Shown here piece by piece: positions 34,807 through 43,902 of a stretch of 64,000 nucleotides of DNA. A program made the position numbers and the translations under genes. Within the stretch, counting starts at the first letter, position 1; each line of letters starts with the position of its first letter. The DNA lies in the NCBI RefSeq assembly GCF_021654135.1, contig NZ_JAKGSD010000034.1:1-64000 (forward strand), in the 5' to 3' direction. This DNA is from Amycolatopsis tucumanensis. GTDB lineage: Bacteria; Actinomycetota; Actinomycetes; Mycobacteriales; Pseudonocardiaceae. The notes under the pieces are model-generated. The model ran no database searches and was not told the DNA's origin. It was given only the letters and a program-made list of their open reading frames with translations.

Positions 34807-36284
34807 CGTGAGCGCACCGTGCTCGCCGCGACGACCGCAGCCACGCAGGCACCAGCCGCGATGAGCAACATCGTGCTCTGGAAAGCTGCCTGGTAAGCGC
34901 CGCGCGCAGCGACTTCCCACTGCGCCGCGGACTGTCCAGCGGGTTGCGCGAACCTGCCCGCAGCCACTCCCGCCAATACCTCAGGGGGGAGCGGGCCCAC
35001 GGCCCCGGTGAGCGACGTGCCGACGCGGGTCTGGAAGAACACACCGGTGAAGCTGAGTCCGAGTACCACACCGAGCTGCTGCAGACACTGGTTGTGGCCG
35101 GACGACAGGCCGGCACGTCCCGGCCCGGCCTCGTGCAGGACGACCATCAACCGCACCGGATTCCACAGGCCCATCCCCAGGCCGAACAGGACCATCATCG
35201 GCAAGAGCATGGCCAGTGAGTCCAAGGGGCGGACAAGTCCGGCGAGCACACCGCCTGCCGCGACGAACGACATCGAGGTGATGAGAATGCCGCGCGGTGA
35301 GCAGATGCGCAACAGCCGGGCCGACGCCATGTTGCCCGCCCAGATGAGGATCGTCCACGGCAGCAGCGTCAGTCCAGCAGTCGCCGGTGACAACCCCAGA
35401 CGGTTCTGCAGGTAGGCCATCGAGAAGAAGATCGCCGGCACCGAGGTCGCCCCGGTGAGCAGCGCCAGCAGTGACATGCCGTTGGTGGTGATGCTGCGGA
35501 ACAACGAGAGGTCGAGGAGGGCATCAGCGCCACGGCGAGCTTCAGTGAGGAGGAAGGCAGTCATGGCGACCACGGCGGCAGCCAGAACGACCCAGACCAG
35601 CGTGCCACTCACCGGCTGCTGCCCAATGCTCATCGCCGAGACCACCGTGAGGGTGATCGCGACGATCATCAACGCACCGCCCGTCCAGTCGGTGGCAACG
35701 GCTTTCCGGCCCGTCGCGACGGGCACGTGCCGCTGAAGGGCCCACCCGATCAGCAGGCACAACGGAACGTTGATCAGGAATATCAGGCGCCAACCGCCGA
35801 GCAGGACAAGCATGCCGCCGACCACCGGACCGAAGGCCATCGCGAAACCCGCGACCGAACCGAAGACGGCCAACGCTCGGGGGCGGGATCTTCCCGTGAA
35901 CACTTCACTGAGAAGCGCTGGACCGACAGCGAGCAGGGTGGCACCACCGACCCCCTGGACGGCTCGCGCGGCGATGAGCAACTCCGTGTTCCCGGCTAGA
36001 CCACAGGCCAACGACGCCGCAGCGAACACGCACAGACCGGCCGTGAAGGTCCGCTTCCTACCCCACCGATCCGAAACCGAACCGGCCAGCAGGAGGAACA
36101 CCGCCAGTGCCACCGCGTAGGCATCGATGACCCACTGCAGCTCGTGGAAGCCGGCCCGGAACTCCTGCCCCAGTGCGGGGAGCGCGACCTGGACCGCGAT
36201 CACGTCTAGCTGCACCAAGCCGGCAGTCGCCGCAACGGTCGCGAGCGACCACCGCCGCGTCGTCACATCCTCGAGGACACGCAA
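34773..36284 (-). CDS. MFS drug exporter, DHA2 (14-helix) type
   Basis: A 503-residue membrane protein with about 14 hydrophobic segments. VQVALPALGQEF and WVIDAYAVALAVFLLLAGSVSDRWGRKRTF in the first repeat are characteristic of DHA2-type proton antiporters that export small molecules. The start is a TTG with GAGGAG 6 bases upstream; this ribosome-binding site overlaps the stop of the upstream hydrolase gene, so translation is probably coupled. Likely exporter or self-protection for the local cluster. Confidence 0.87.
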   Translation of the reverse strand: MRVLEDVTTRRWSLATVAATAGLVQLDVIAVQVALPALGQEFRAGFHELQWVIDAYAVALAVFLLLAGSVSDRWGRKRTFTAGLCVFAAASLACGLAGNTELLIAARAVQGVGGATLLAVGPALLSEVFTGRSRPRALAVFGSVAGFAMAFGPVVGGMLVLLGGWRLIFLINVPLCLLIGWALQRHVPVATGRKAVATDWTGGALMIVAITLTVVSAMSIGQQPVSGTLVWVVLAAAVVAMTAFLLTEARRGADALLDLSLFRSITTNGMSLLALLTGATSVPAIFFSMAYLQNRLGLSPATAGLTLLPWTILIWAGNMASARLLRICSPRGILITSMSFVAAGGVLAGLVRPLDSLAMLLPMMVLFGLGMGLWNPVRLMVVLHEAGPGRAGLSSGHNQCLQQLGVVLGLSFTGVFFQTRVGTSLTGAVGPLPPEVLAGVAAGRFAQPAGQSAAQWEVAARGAYQAAFQSTMLLIAAGACVAAVVAASTVRSRHVLSSEDTVS

Positions 36285-36293
36285 TGTCGCTCC

Positions 36294-38234
36294 TCAAGCT
36301 GTCCAATGCCGTGTGATCACCCGGATGCCGTTGACCTCGACCAGCCCTTCGGCCCGCAACTGGTCGTCTTCGACGGTCACCCGCGCCTCCACGATCACGT
36401 CGTCGCCCGACTCGGTACGGACCGACGCGCGGCCGGACCCCTTTATCTCGGTGCTCGTCGCATTCCGGTCCGAGACCGTCGCGCGCATCGTGCGATCAAT
36501 GATCAGCAAGTGCTCGCCGCCGGACTCGTATGGAGCCCCCTCAGTCGTGTCGATCCGCACAGCCGCGCCGCCGCTCACGTGGTCGCGGGATGTCACCCAC
36601 ACGGGGGCCGGCAGTTTCACCCGGCTCGTTCCTCCCGTCGATTTCGCGGGTCGAGGCACGGCAACGGGTCGCAGGGTGCTCTCCTCCAAGATGGGCAGTT
36701 CGAGCCGCGACCAGTGTCCCTTCGCGCCGGAAAGCCGGTTCGCGGAGGCGACAGCGAGGCAGGAAGGCCCATTCACCGGCCAGAGCCGGGGAAAGTCGTT
36801 GTCCGCCAGTACCAGCCGCAGGCGGTGCCGCCGCGCCACCCGGTAGCAAGTCGAGTTCATCGTGACGGTGACTTCGTCCCGCGTGCCGGGAGTCAGACCG
36901 GCGACGCCGACAGCAATAGCCCGTGAACGCCCCGCCTCGTCGACGTCGGTCAACTTGGCAACGCAACGTACCGCTGTCGTGTCCTCCCCGCACACCAGTC
37001 GTAGAACCGGCCGGCCGGTGATGATGAGGTCCTCCGCCAGCGCATCGCTGGTGAAAGCCATCGACCGTCGATCATCGTCGGTCTGGTCGAGCGGGTAACC
37101 GAACACCGCGGTCGGCGTCGTCCACAAACCCGTCAGGGCACCGACGGTGGAATCGTTCTGATGGGCCGCGATGGCTTCGTCCTCGCCAGTCGCCCCACGC
37201 TCATCCACCGGCGCCAGTTCGTCCACGCCCATTACCGCATAACTTCGCACAAGACTGTCCGGAGGTGGCCATGCTCGCGGGGTGTACCAGCCAGGGCGCG
37301 TTCCCTCGAGATAGATCATCTCGTCGTGGTCGGCGCTGTTATCGGTCTCAGCGTCCCGGAGCCACCGGTCCCACCAGTCACACGTCAACTCCGCCGTGCT
37401 GACCGGCTCCCTCGGAGACGCGTCGACGAAGGTGTGGAGCCACGGACCCGCGAGCAGCTTCTTCGGCACGGAGAGCTCCTCGTAGGCTTGGATCATGTTG
37501 TCGCAGTAGACGTCCCGCCACCCAGCCACACAGAAGGTCGGGACCTCGATGCGCCCGATGTCCACAGCACGTTCCCGCCAAACCGGGGCGCCCGCCTTGT
37601 TGCGCCACGCGTCGAGCACCAGGGGTGTGAAGCCACTCGCCCGCGCTTTCCAGCGTTGCCCATCGACGTCATCGCCCGCGCGCAACGCCGGCATCATGCT
37701 GAAGATGATGTCCAGGAGCGCGAACCGTCCGAAATATCCGATCCCCCCACGCTGGTGAGCAGGGTGGATCAGATCTCGCTCGATGTCCGTCGCGGCGAGC
37801 ATGGCCACAACGGCCTTCAGGGACGGTGGCCGCAGGCTTGCCGTTGCGAGTGTGAGCATCCCGCCGTGCGACGACCCCCACATCCCGACCGCTCCGTCGC
37901 ACCAGCTCTGGTCAGCGATCCACTCGACCACCGCAGCCCCGTCCTCACCCTCGCTCGGACTGAGCAACGGAACCGCCTCGCCATCGGACGAACCAGTCCC
38001 CCTGGTGTCCACGAGAAGCGAGGCGTATCCGCGCTTCGCGAAGTAGCGGAGAAATCGTCGGACACCCATGCCGGCCATCGCATCCTTGCGGACACTGTGC
38101 ATGGTCACGACGGCAGGACACGGCTTGGTGACCAGTGGCATGTAGATGTCGGCGGCCAAGCTCACCGCGGGTGAGCTCGACGGAATCCGCACGTCCTTCA
38201 CGACGATGACATCGAACTCCTTCGGGGGATTCAC
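36294..38234 (-). CDS. CocE/NonD family hydrolase (S15 type), second copy
   Basis: A 646-residue paralogue of the hydrolase at 32839-34806. Ser122 in GSSHGG, Asp241 in AGWRD and His267 in GPWLHT form the expected triad, with VDTRGTGSSDG ahead and a jelly-roll C-terminal domain. The GTG at 38234 (MNPPKEF) has GAAGGA 6 bases upstream and is preferred; an earlier TTG would overlap the SDR gene. It lies in a leftward run KAS III, SDR, hydrolase, MFS. The two copies are clearly divergent in sequence, suggesting separate substrates. Confidence 0.86.
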   Translation of the reverse strand: MNPPKEFDVIVVKDVRIPSSSPAVSLAADIYMPLVTKPCPAVVTMHSVRKDAMAGMGVRRFLRYFAKRGYASLLVDTRGTGSSDGEAVPLLSPSEGEDGAAVVEWIADQSWCDGAVGMWGSSHGGMLTLATASLRPPSLKAVVAMLAATDIERDLIHPAHQRGGIGYFGRFALLDIIFSMMPALRAGDDVDGQRWKARASGFTPLVLDAWRNKAGAPVWRERAVDIGRIEVPTFCVAGWRDVYCDNMIQAYEELSVPKKLLAGPWLHTFVDASPREPVSTAELTCDWWDRWLRDAETDNSADHDEMIYLEGTRPGWYTPRAWPPPDSLVRSYAVMGVDELAPVDERGATGEDEAIAAHQNDSTVGALTGLWTTPTAVFGYPLDQTDDDRRSMAFTSDALAEDLIITGRPVLRLVCGEDTTAVRCVAKLTDVDEAGRSRAIAVGVAGLTPGTRDEVTVTMNSTCYRVARRHRLRLVLADNDFPRLWPVNGPSCLAVASANRLSGAKGHWSRLELPILEESTLRPVAVPRPAKSTGGTSRVKLPAPVWVTSRDHVSGGAAVRIDTTEGAPYESGGEHLLIIDRTMRATVSDRNATSTEIKGSGRASVRTESGDDVIVEARVTVEDDQLRAEGLVEVNGIRVITRHWTA

Positions 38235-38265
38235 CGATCGTCCTTCACGCACATCGGCTCGGACC

Positions 38266-39024
38266 TCATCCAAGGCCGTACCCCCCGGAGACCGTGAGCA
38301 CTTCGCCGGTCAGGTAGCCACATCGATCGCCACTGAGGTACATGACCACGTTCGCCAGTTCCTCGATCGAACCCAGCCTGCCTTGAGGTGTCTTCGCGAG
38401 CACTTGCGTCCTCAACCGCTCGTCGCTGCCGAAGGCGGACCCGAGGCCGATGTCGAAGAAACCGGGTGCCACCGCGTTGACGAGGATGCCGTCCACAGCC
38501 CAGTCGACGGCGAGTGCGCGGGTGAGGCCCTCGATCCCCGCCTTCGAAGCCACGTAGGCGCTGAGGCCTCGCCGGGGCACTCGCGCCATGATCGAGGAAG
38601 TCAGCACGAGACGACCCCTGCCTGTCGCCGCGAGGTGGGCGTGTGCGGCACGGGCCGTGTTGAAGGTTCCTGTGAGGTTGACATCGATCACGCGACGCCA
38701 CACATCGTCCGAAAGCTTGTGCGCACGGTGGGACGGCAGGGACACTCCCGCGTTCGCGACCACGGAATCGATCCGGCCGAACTGCTCGGCAACGCCCTTG
38801 ATCGCGGTATCCGTCTCAGCGGGATCGGAAACATCGCAGCCGAATGTGGTGACCTCGGTGGGGAGGTCGTCGGCCAGGCGCTTCAGCGCACCGATATCCC
38901 GCGCGAGGAGCCCCAGCCGTGCTCCGCGCTGAGCGAACGCGCGGGCGAGCTCGCTCCCGATGCCGCGACTGGCTCCGGTCACGACGACCACGCGACCTGC
39001 GAAATCCATTGCGTCGTCAGTCAT
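38266..39024 (-). CDS. SDR family oxidoreductase
   Basis: A 252-residue classical short-chain dehydrogenase/reductase. TGASRGIGSE binds the dinucleotide, NAG follows, Ser in LTSSIMA and Y-x-x-x-K in SAYVASK form the catalytic set, and the GGYGLG C-terminus is typical. It resembles 3-oxoacyl-reductase-type enzymes. The ATG has GAGGAG 8 bases upstream and overlaps the KAS III stop by 8 bases. Together with KAS III it could reduce a beta-keto product. Confidence 0.87.
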   Translation of the reverse strand: MTDDAMDFAGRVVVVTGASRGIGSELARAFAQRGARLGLLARDIGALKRLADDLPTEVTTFGCDVSDPAETDTAIKGVAEQFGRIDSVVANAGVSLPSHRAHKLSDDVWRRVIDVNLTGTFNTARAAHAHLAATGRGRLVLTSSIMARVPRRGLSAYVASKAGIEGLTRALAVDWAVDGILVNAVAPGFFDIGLGSAFGSDERLRTQVLAKTPQGRLGSIEELANVVMYLSGDRCGYLTGEVLTVSGGYGLG

Positions 39025-40033
39025 GGGACGTCTCCTCGCCATGTGTGTAGGCCCAAGTCAGGAGAGCGCCGCCCCAGCTCATTCCACCGCCGAACGTCAC
39101 GAGCACGACCCGGTCGTCCTCACCGATCTGCCCGCCGCGCACGGCGTGATCGAGGGTGATCGGCACTGATGCCGCCCCGGTGTTCCCGAAGTGTTCGACC
39201 GTGCGGCACATCACCCCCGGCGCGAGCCCGAGCGCGGAGTCGAGTTCAGCGAGCATCACACCGTTGGCCTGGTGCGGCACGAGGTGCTGGACGTCGTCGA
39301 GGGTCAGGCCGGCCCGCTTGAGGAGTTGTTCGACCACCTCCGGCATGACCTGTCCGGCGAGTTCGCGCACCGGCCTGCCGATCATCTTGAAGTAGTGCAG
39401 GCCGTCAGCGAGTGTCTGCGGGGAAGCCGGTCGCCGGCTCCCGCCTGCGGGCACCTGGACGAGATCGGCCCGCTTCCCGTCACAACCGAGAAGCGTCGTG
39501 TGGATACCACGATCCGCGTTCGTCTTGCCCAGCACGACCGCGCCCGCTCCATCACCGAACAGGACCGCCGTCCGCCGGTCGTCGTAGTCGAGGATGCGTG
39601 AATAGATGTCGGCACCGATCACGAGCGCCTTCCGGCAACTGTCGTCGGCGAGCAACATGCCGTGAGCGACAACCAGGGCGTAGACGAAACCGGAGCAGAC
39701 CGCGTCGACGTCGAAGGCTGCGGCCCGGTCGGCGGAGATGTTCGCCTGCACCAACGCGGCGGTGGCCGGAATCGGCTGGTCCGGAGTGGACGTGGCGACG
39801 ATGACCAGATCCAGCTCGTCCGGACTGGTGCCCGAGCTCTGGAGCGCTCGTCGGGCCGCGGCTGTCGCCAGGTCCGAGGTCGCCTCACTCCCGTCCGCGA
39901 CACGCCGTTCCCTGATGTGCGTCTTGTCGACGATCCATTGGCCCCCTGTGCCGAGGCGATCACCCAGTTCCGTACTCGTCAGGACTGTGGGCGGCAGGTA
40001 TGAGCCGGTGCCCAACACGACGGTCTTCATCAT
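39017..40033 (-). CDS. 3-oxoacyl-ACP synthase III family protein (FabH-like)
   Basis: A 338-residue thiolase-fold enzyme with the Cys113 (DVDAVCSGF), His254 (PHQAN) and Asn284 (GNTGAAS) triad of functional KAS III condensing enzymes. It lacks the Asn-to-Asp change seen in KAS III-like acyltransferases such as CerJ. No acyl carrier protein or other ketosynthase lies in the window, so it either uses a housekeeping ACP or CoA substrates. The tandem ATG start lacks a strong ribosome-binding site. Context: biosynthetic cluster with SDR, MFS, hydrolases and amino-sugar genes. Confidence 0.87.
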   Translation of the reverse strand: MMKTVVLGTGSYLPPTVLTSTELGDRLGTGGQWIVDKTHIRERRVADGSEATSDLATAAARRALQSSGTSPDELDLVIVATSTPDQPIPATAALVQANISADRAAAFDVDAVCSGFVYALVVAHGMLLADDSCRKALVIGADIYSRILDYDDRRTAVLFGDGAGAVVLGKTNADRGIHTTLLGCDGKRADLVQVPAGGSRRPASPQTLADGLHYFKMIGRPVRELAGQVMPEVVEQLLKRAGLTLDDVQHLVPHQANGVMLAELDSALGLAPGVMCRTVEHFGNTGAASVPITLDHAVRGGQIGEDDRVVLVTFGGGMSWGGALLTWAYTHGEETSHD

Positions 40034-40094
40034 CGGAGTGCTCGTTTCCGCTCTGCTCGCGAGTTTGCAATCTGTGTACGACTGGTGATCGCAC

Positions 40095-41141
40095 TCATGC
40101 CTGGCCCCGTGCACGTGCCAGCTCGTCGGGTCTCCCGATGTCCTGCCAGTCGTCCCGGAGAGACCAGGAGCAGACTCGTTCACCGCGGCTGATGCAGTCC
40201 ACGAAGAGCTCGGTGATCGGATACAGCTGCCCGTGCGGCACCCGGGACAACAACGCCGGGTCGATCACGTAGATTCCGGCGTTGACCTCCCAGGTGGGGG
40301 TCGGCTTTTCCACGATGCGCACCAGTTCGTTCCCATCGCATTCGGTGACCCCGAACGGGATCTGGTGTTCGTACGTGCTGGTCGCGATGGTCGCCACCGC
40401 GCCGCTGTCGGCGTGGGCGTTCAGCAACCCATCAACGGAAAACCCGGTGATCAGGTCGCCGTTCATCAACAGCAACGGTTCCGCCGGCGCGTATCCCAGT
40501 TCACCGAGCAGACGCAGCGCTCCGCCGGTGCCGAGTGGCACGTCGGGGTCCTCGCGCAGGTATTCGATGGAGCAACCGAATTGCGAGCCATCGCCGAAGT
40601 GTTTCTCCACGATACTCGCGAGGTAGTTGACGGAGAGGAAAATCCGTTCGATGCCCGCACCGACGAGATGGAGGACCAAACGCTCCAGAATCGGGCGACC
40701 CGCGACGGGGAGCATCGGTTTCGGAATGGTCTTCGTCAGTGGACCGAGGCGTGTTCCCTTGCCACCAGCCATGATTATCGCCCAGTTGGGGCGCTTTCGC
40801 ACGCCGAGCACACGGTTCTCGATGTGCAGGCCTTCGACGTGCCCTTCGTCGTCGAGGATCGGCACCTGGCGCAGCCCGAGGGCACGCATCAGGTCCAGCA
40901 CTTCGGCACGGCCCGACTTGGATCCGACGGTCATCATCGGCGGCCGGATCAGGTCGGACACGGGGTCGCCCAGATTGGCTCCTTGCAGCAACGAACGCCG
41001 CAGGTCGTTTTCGGACACCGCGCCCAGAAGCTTGTTTCGGGTGTCGGTGACCAGGACCTCGCTGATTTCGTGCATGTCGATGACCAGCAGCGCGTCACGG
41101 ACAGTGGCGTCCGGGCCTATCAGTAGTTCCTTGAGGCACAT
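40095..41141 (-). CDS. CBS-domain nucleotidyltransferase (PtmE-like sugar-1-phosphate guanylyl/uridylyltransferase)
   Basis: A 348-residue fusion: residues 1-115 are a pair of CBS domains, and about 118-348 a sugar nucleotidyltransferase with AGGKGTRLGPLTKTIPKPMLPVAGRPI and NGDLI. This architecture matches PtmE of Campylobacter, which makes GDP-glucosamine for legionaminic acid. Thus it probably supplies the nucleotide sugar for the LegB/LegC genes located 8 kb away. The CBS pair suggests control by adenine nucleotides. The leftmost part converges with no neighbour; first gene of the leftward run toward KAS III (61-bp gap). Confidence 0.84.
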   Translation of the reverse strand: MCLKELLIGPDATVRDALLVIDMHEISEVLVTDTRNKLLGAVSENDLRRSLLQGANLGDPVSDLIRPPMMTVGSKSGRAEVLDLMRALGLRQVPILDDEGHVEGLHIENRVLGVRKRPNWAIIMAGGKGTRLGPLTKTIPKPMLPVAGRPILERLVLHLVGAGIERIFLSVNYLASIVEKHFGDGSQFGCSIEYLREDPDVPLGTGGALRLLGELGYAPAEPLLLMNGDLITGFSVDGLLNAHADSGAVATIATSTYEHQIPFGVTECDGNELVRIVEKPTPTWEVNAGIYVIDPALLSRVPHGQLYPITELFVDCISRGERVCSWSLRDDWQDIGRPDELARARGQA

Positions 41142-41346
41142 ACTTCACCCATTCATCCGGTCCCCAGCACAAGCCGATGTTTCCCAACGCTGACGGCGGC
41201 CAGCCAGGGGACGAGTTCACCCAGCAGCGGGCTCAGCGCGCCGGGGGCGCAAAACAGATGAAAGCGTGCGCGAAACGTACGGTGCGGGGGCCAGGGGCGG
41301 AGCTACGGTCGTGGCCCAATCGGCGGAACTAGGAGCCCTGAAGATC

Positions 41347-42726
41347 ATGGAAGTGGACCTGAACCAGCCCATCTCGCACCTGATCCGGGCCGCTCGGCGG
41401 GAGCGGAAGCTCAGTCAGTACACCCTGGCGCGCGAACTGGCGACCGTTTCGGGGCGGCCGACCGTCACGCGTGATCTGGTGGCCCGTTGGGAACGCGGGC
41501 ACCAGATCCCGCGGCTGGGCACCCGACGATGGCTGTCCGTCGTCCTGCAGGTGCCCCAGGAACGGCTCGACCAGGCGGCCGCGGCCGCCCGCCGGCGAAA
41601 TCGGCTCGGGCACGCCGTCGTCACCGACAACGCGCCCGCCGCGCCCGGGCCCGCGCGCCGCGCGCAGGGCACCCCGGCCCTCCTCCCGGTCTTCCGGTCG
41701 CGCGTGCAAGCCGGCATCCTCGCGGCCACGCTGCTGAACCCGGACCGCTCGTTCAGCCTCACCGAACTGGCCGAGCACTCCGGCAGCTCCCTCGCCTCCG
41801 TGGACAAGGAGAACAAGCTCCTCGAGAAGGCCGGCATCCTCACCAGCCGCCGCGAGGGCACGATCCGCCTGATGCGCGCGTCCGGGGACGGGCCGCTCGC
41901 GCGCCCGCTCGCCGAACTGCTGCGCCTCACCTACGGCGTCCCCCAGATCCTCGGCGAGGAGTTCGGCAACGTGCGCGGCGTGCTGCGCATCCTGGTCGGC
42001 GGCGTGTGGGCGGACCGGTTCGCCGGCCTGCCGGGCCCGGCCCCGGAGAGCATCGAACTGCTGGTGTCCCTGCAGCCCGGCGCACCCGCCGACGAGCAGG
42101 GCCTGCACACCGCCGCGCGGCGCGCCGAGCAGCGGCTCAAGCGCCCGGTGAGCTTCTCGATCGCCGCGCCCGAGCGTGGTCTGGACGGCCTGCAGATCCC
42201 GCGGCAGCGGCCGGGCCACCCGGTCGTCGAGATCGCGCCCATCCCGCCCCGGCAGGTGCCGCTGGCCTCCGGCGTCAGCCTCAACGGGCACGACGTCGTC
42301 ATCCAGCTGGTGCGGGCCGGTCACCTCGACCTCGTCGGCGGGCCCGCGGCCAACGGGCAGCCGTTCCTGGACCTCGCGGCCAAGCACATCTCCTCGGCCG
42401 AACGCCTCGCGGAGGTGTCGCCGGACTCGGCGTTCCTGCTGCTGGCCAAGGCCGCGCAGCTGATCGGCTCGGGCCTGCTCGCCCGGCAGGGGCTGCGGCC
42501 CGCGCTGTCCGCGCCGGAGCAGGTGGTCGGCACGGCCGTGGCGGCCCAGTTCGGGCACCAGTTCTCGCAGATCGAGCTGCTCCGCCAGCGTGCGCGGGAA
42601 CTGGACATGCCCACCAGCCGGGACAGCCACATCCTGCCCTCGGAGGCCAAGACCTACCTGGGCACCGTGCGCACCCTGCTCGCGGCCGCCCGCGAGGTCG
42701 CCGGCAAGCTCGCCCTGTTCCACTGA
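41347..42726 (+). CDS. large regulator: XRE HTH, winged helix, degenerate nucleotidyltransferase and HEPN-like regions
   Basis: A 459-residue protein. Residues about 5-70 are an XRE HTH like the one at 4807-5091. After a Pro/Ala linker, about 116-181 look like a winged helix (FSLTELAEHSGSSLASVDKENKLLEKAGIL). About 195-290 follow the MNT nucleotidyltransferase fold, but the catalytic GS turn reads GG (LVGGVWADRF) and the D-x-D pair reads E-x-L (SIELLV), so activity is probably lost. About 345-459 resemble an all-helical HEPN domain (AERLAEVSPDSAFLLLAKAA, LLARQGLRP) without the RxxxxH RNase motif. ATG chosen for AGGAG 11 bases upstream. Likely a toxin-antitoxin-derived regulator; by-eye domain assignment beyond the HTH is tentative. 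Confidence 0.65.
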   Translation: MEVDLNQPISHLIRAARRERKLSQYTLARELATVSGRPTVTRDLVARWERGHQIPRLGTRRWLSVVLQVPQERLDQAAAAARRRNRLGHAVVTDNAPAAPGPARRAQGTPALLPVFRSRVQAGILAATLLNPDRSFSLTELAEHSGSSLASVDKENKLLEKAGILTSRREGTIRLMRASGDGPLARPLAELLRLTYGVPQILGEEFGNVRGVLRILVGGVWADRFAGLPGPAPESIELLVSLQPGAPADEQGLHTAARRAEQRLKRPVSFSIAAPERGLDGLQIPRQRPGHPVVEIAPIPPRQVPLASGVSLNGHDVVIQLVRAGHLDLVGGPAANGQPFLDLAAKHISSAERLAEVSPDSAFLLLAKAAQLIGSGLLARQGLRPALSAPEQVVGTAVAAQFGHQFSQIELLRQRARELDMPTSRDSHILPSEAKTYLGTVRTLLAAAREVAGKLALFH

Positions 42727-42830
42727 TCGGGGTCGAAACGAAACCGATACCGGGGCGGCGAAACGAAAATGTCGGTACCCACGGCTAACCTCGCAGCAAG
42801 TGGACGACCACCTCGACGGGGAGGTGTGCG

Positions 42831-43595
42831 ATGACGGTTCTGCGTACGGTCGCGGGTGAGATCGCGAGTGTGGTGACGCACGCGGTCCGGTACCCGGCGG
42901 GCATCGGACGGCGCTGGGCGATCCACCCGGTCCGCCGGAGCCTGCCGGCGCCGGTATCGGGCCGCCCGCTGGTGGTGCTGCCCGGTCTGGCCGACAACAC
43001 CGCGATCTTCACCGACCTGAAGCTCGCGCTCGACCGCTGCGGCGCCGGGCCGGTCGTCTCGTTCAGCTACAGCCTGCTGCTGCGGGACGTCCGGTCCGCC
43101 GCCGCGCGGCTGGCCGGGCAGATCGAGCAGCTGTGCGAGGTCACCGGCGCGGCGAAGCTCGACCTGGTCGGCCACAGCCTCGGCGGCCTCATCGCCCGCT
43201 ACTACGTGCAGCGGCTCGGCGGGCACGAGCGGGTCGGCACCGTGGTCACCGTCGGCACGCCGCACGGCGGCACGGTCGCGGCCTGGCTGTTCTCGCCGAT
43301 CCCCCTGGCGCGCCAGCTGCGCCCGGGCAGCGATCTGCTGGCCGAGCTGGACCGGCCGGCGCCGGAGGTCGCGACGAAGTTCGTCACGTTCTCCAGCGAC
43401 GGCGACGAGCTGGTGCTGCCCAGCCGCCACGGCCGCATCGAACACCCCGACCTCGACGTGCGCAACGTGGTGCTGCCCGGGGTCGGTCACCTGGCGCTCG
43501 CCGCGCACCGCCAGGTCGTGGAGGAGATCTGCGCACTGTCCGCGCCCGTCGCCGCCCCGGACGACGACGGGGAGACACTCACCCGGTCGGCCTGA
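42831..43595 (+). CDS. alpha/beta-fold lipase/esterase
   Basis: A 254-residue hydrolase related to triacylglycerol lipase and PGAP1-like esterases. VVLPGLADN forms the oxyanion region, Ser116 sits in GHSLGG, an Asp lies in SDGDELV and a His in GVGHLAL. No signal peptide is evident, so it probably acts inside the cell or at the membrane. ATG preceded by GGGGAGG. The following small gene begins 11 bp after the stop. Confidence 0.85.
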   Translation: MTVLRTVAGEIASVVTHAVRYPAGIGRRWAIHPVRRSLPAPVSGRPLVVLPGLADNTAIFTDLKLALDRCGAGPVVSFSYSLLLRDVRSAAARLAGQIEQLCEVTGAAKLDLVGHSLGGLIARYYVQRLGGHERVGTVVTVGTPHGGTVAAWLFSPIPLARQLRPGSDLLAELDRPAPEVATKFVTFSSDGDELVLPSRHGRIEHPDLDVRNVVLPGVGHLALAAHRQVVEEICALSAPVAAPDDDGETLTRSA

Positions 43596-43606
43596 CGGGG
43601 GCGACG

Positions 43607-43867
43607 ATGGAACAACGACGAAACCTCTCCCGCCGCGCGATGGCGATGCTGCGTGCCGTGAGCGCCGGCCGCGCGGAGATGACGTGCAGCTCGGAGCCGG
43701 ACCTGTTCATCGACGGGCTCCCCTGCTGCGACCAGGTCACGGCCCACCTGCTCGCGCACGCCGGGTTCGTGTGCCCGTCGCGGCCGGGCCTGCTGGGCCA
43801 GCGGGTGGGCGTGCGGCTGACCGAGGCCGGCCGCGAGATCCTCGCCGCCCCACCCGAAGCGGCCTGA
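43607..43867 (+). CDS. small hypothetical protein
   Basis: An 86-residue protein starting MEQRRNLSRRAMAML, with a Cys pair in GLPCCDQ and one further Cys, and a C-terminal LTEAGREILAAPPEA that looks like the end of a wing in small winged-helix proteins. I recognise no family. It follows the lipase by 11 bp and precedes a methyltransferase, so co-transcription is likely. Coding character is supported by high third-position GC. Confidence 0.55.
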   Translation: MEQRRNLSRRAMAMLRAVSAGRAEMTCSSEPDLFIDGLPCCDQVTAHLLAHAGFVCPSRPGLLGQRVGVRLTEAGREILAAPPEAA

Positions 43868-43902
43868 AAAAACCGCTGGCCACGGCCGACACAATCAGGG
43901 GC

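Noticed and set aside
28667..41141. Complete legionaminic or sialic acid cluster
   Set aside because: No NeuB/LegI synthase or CMP-sugar synthetase gene found in the window.
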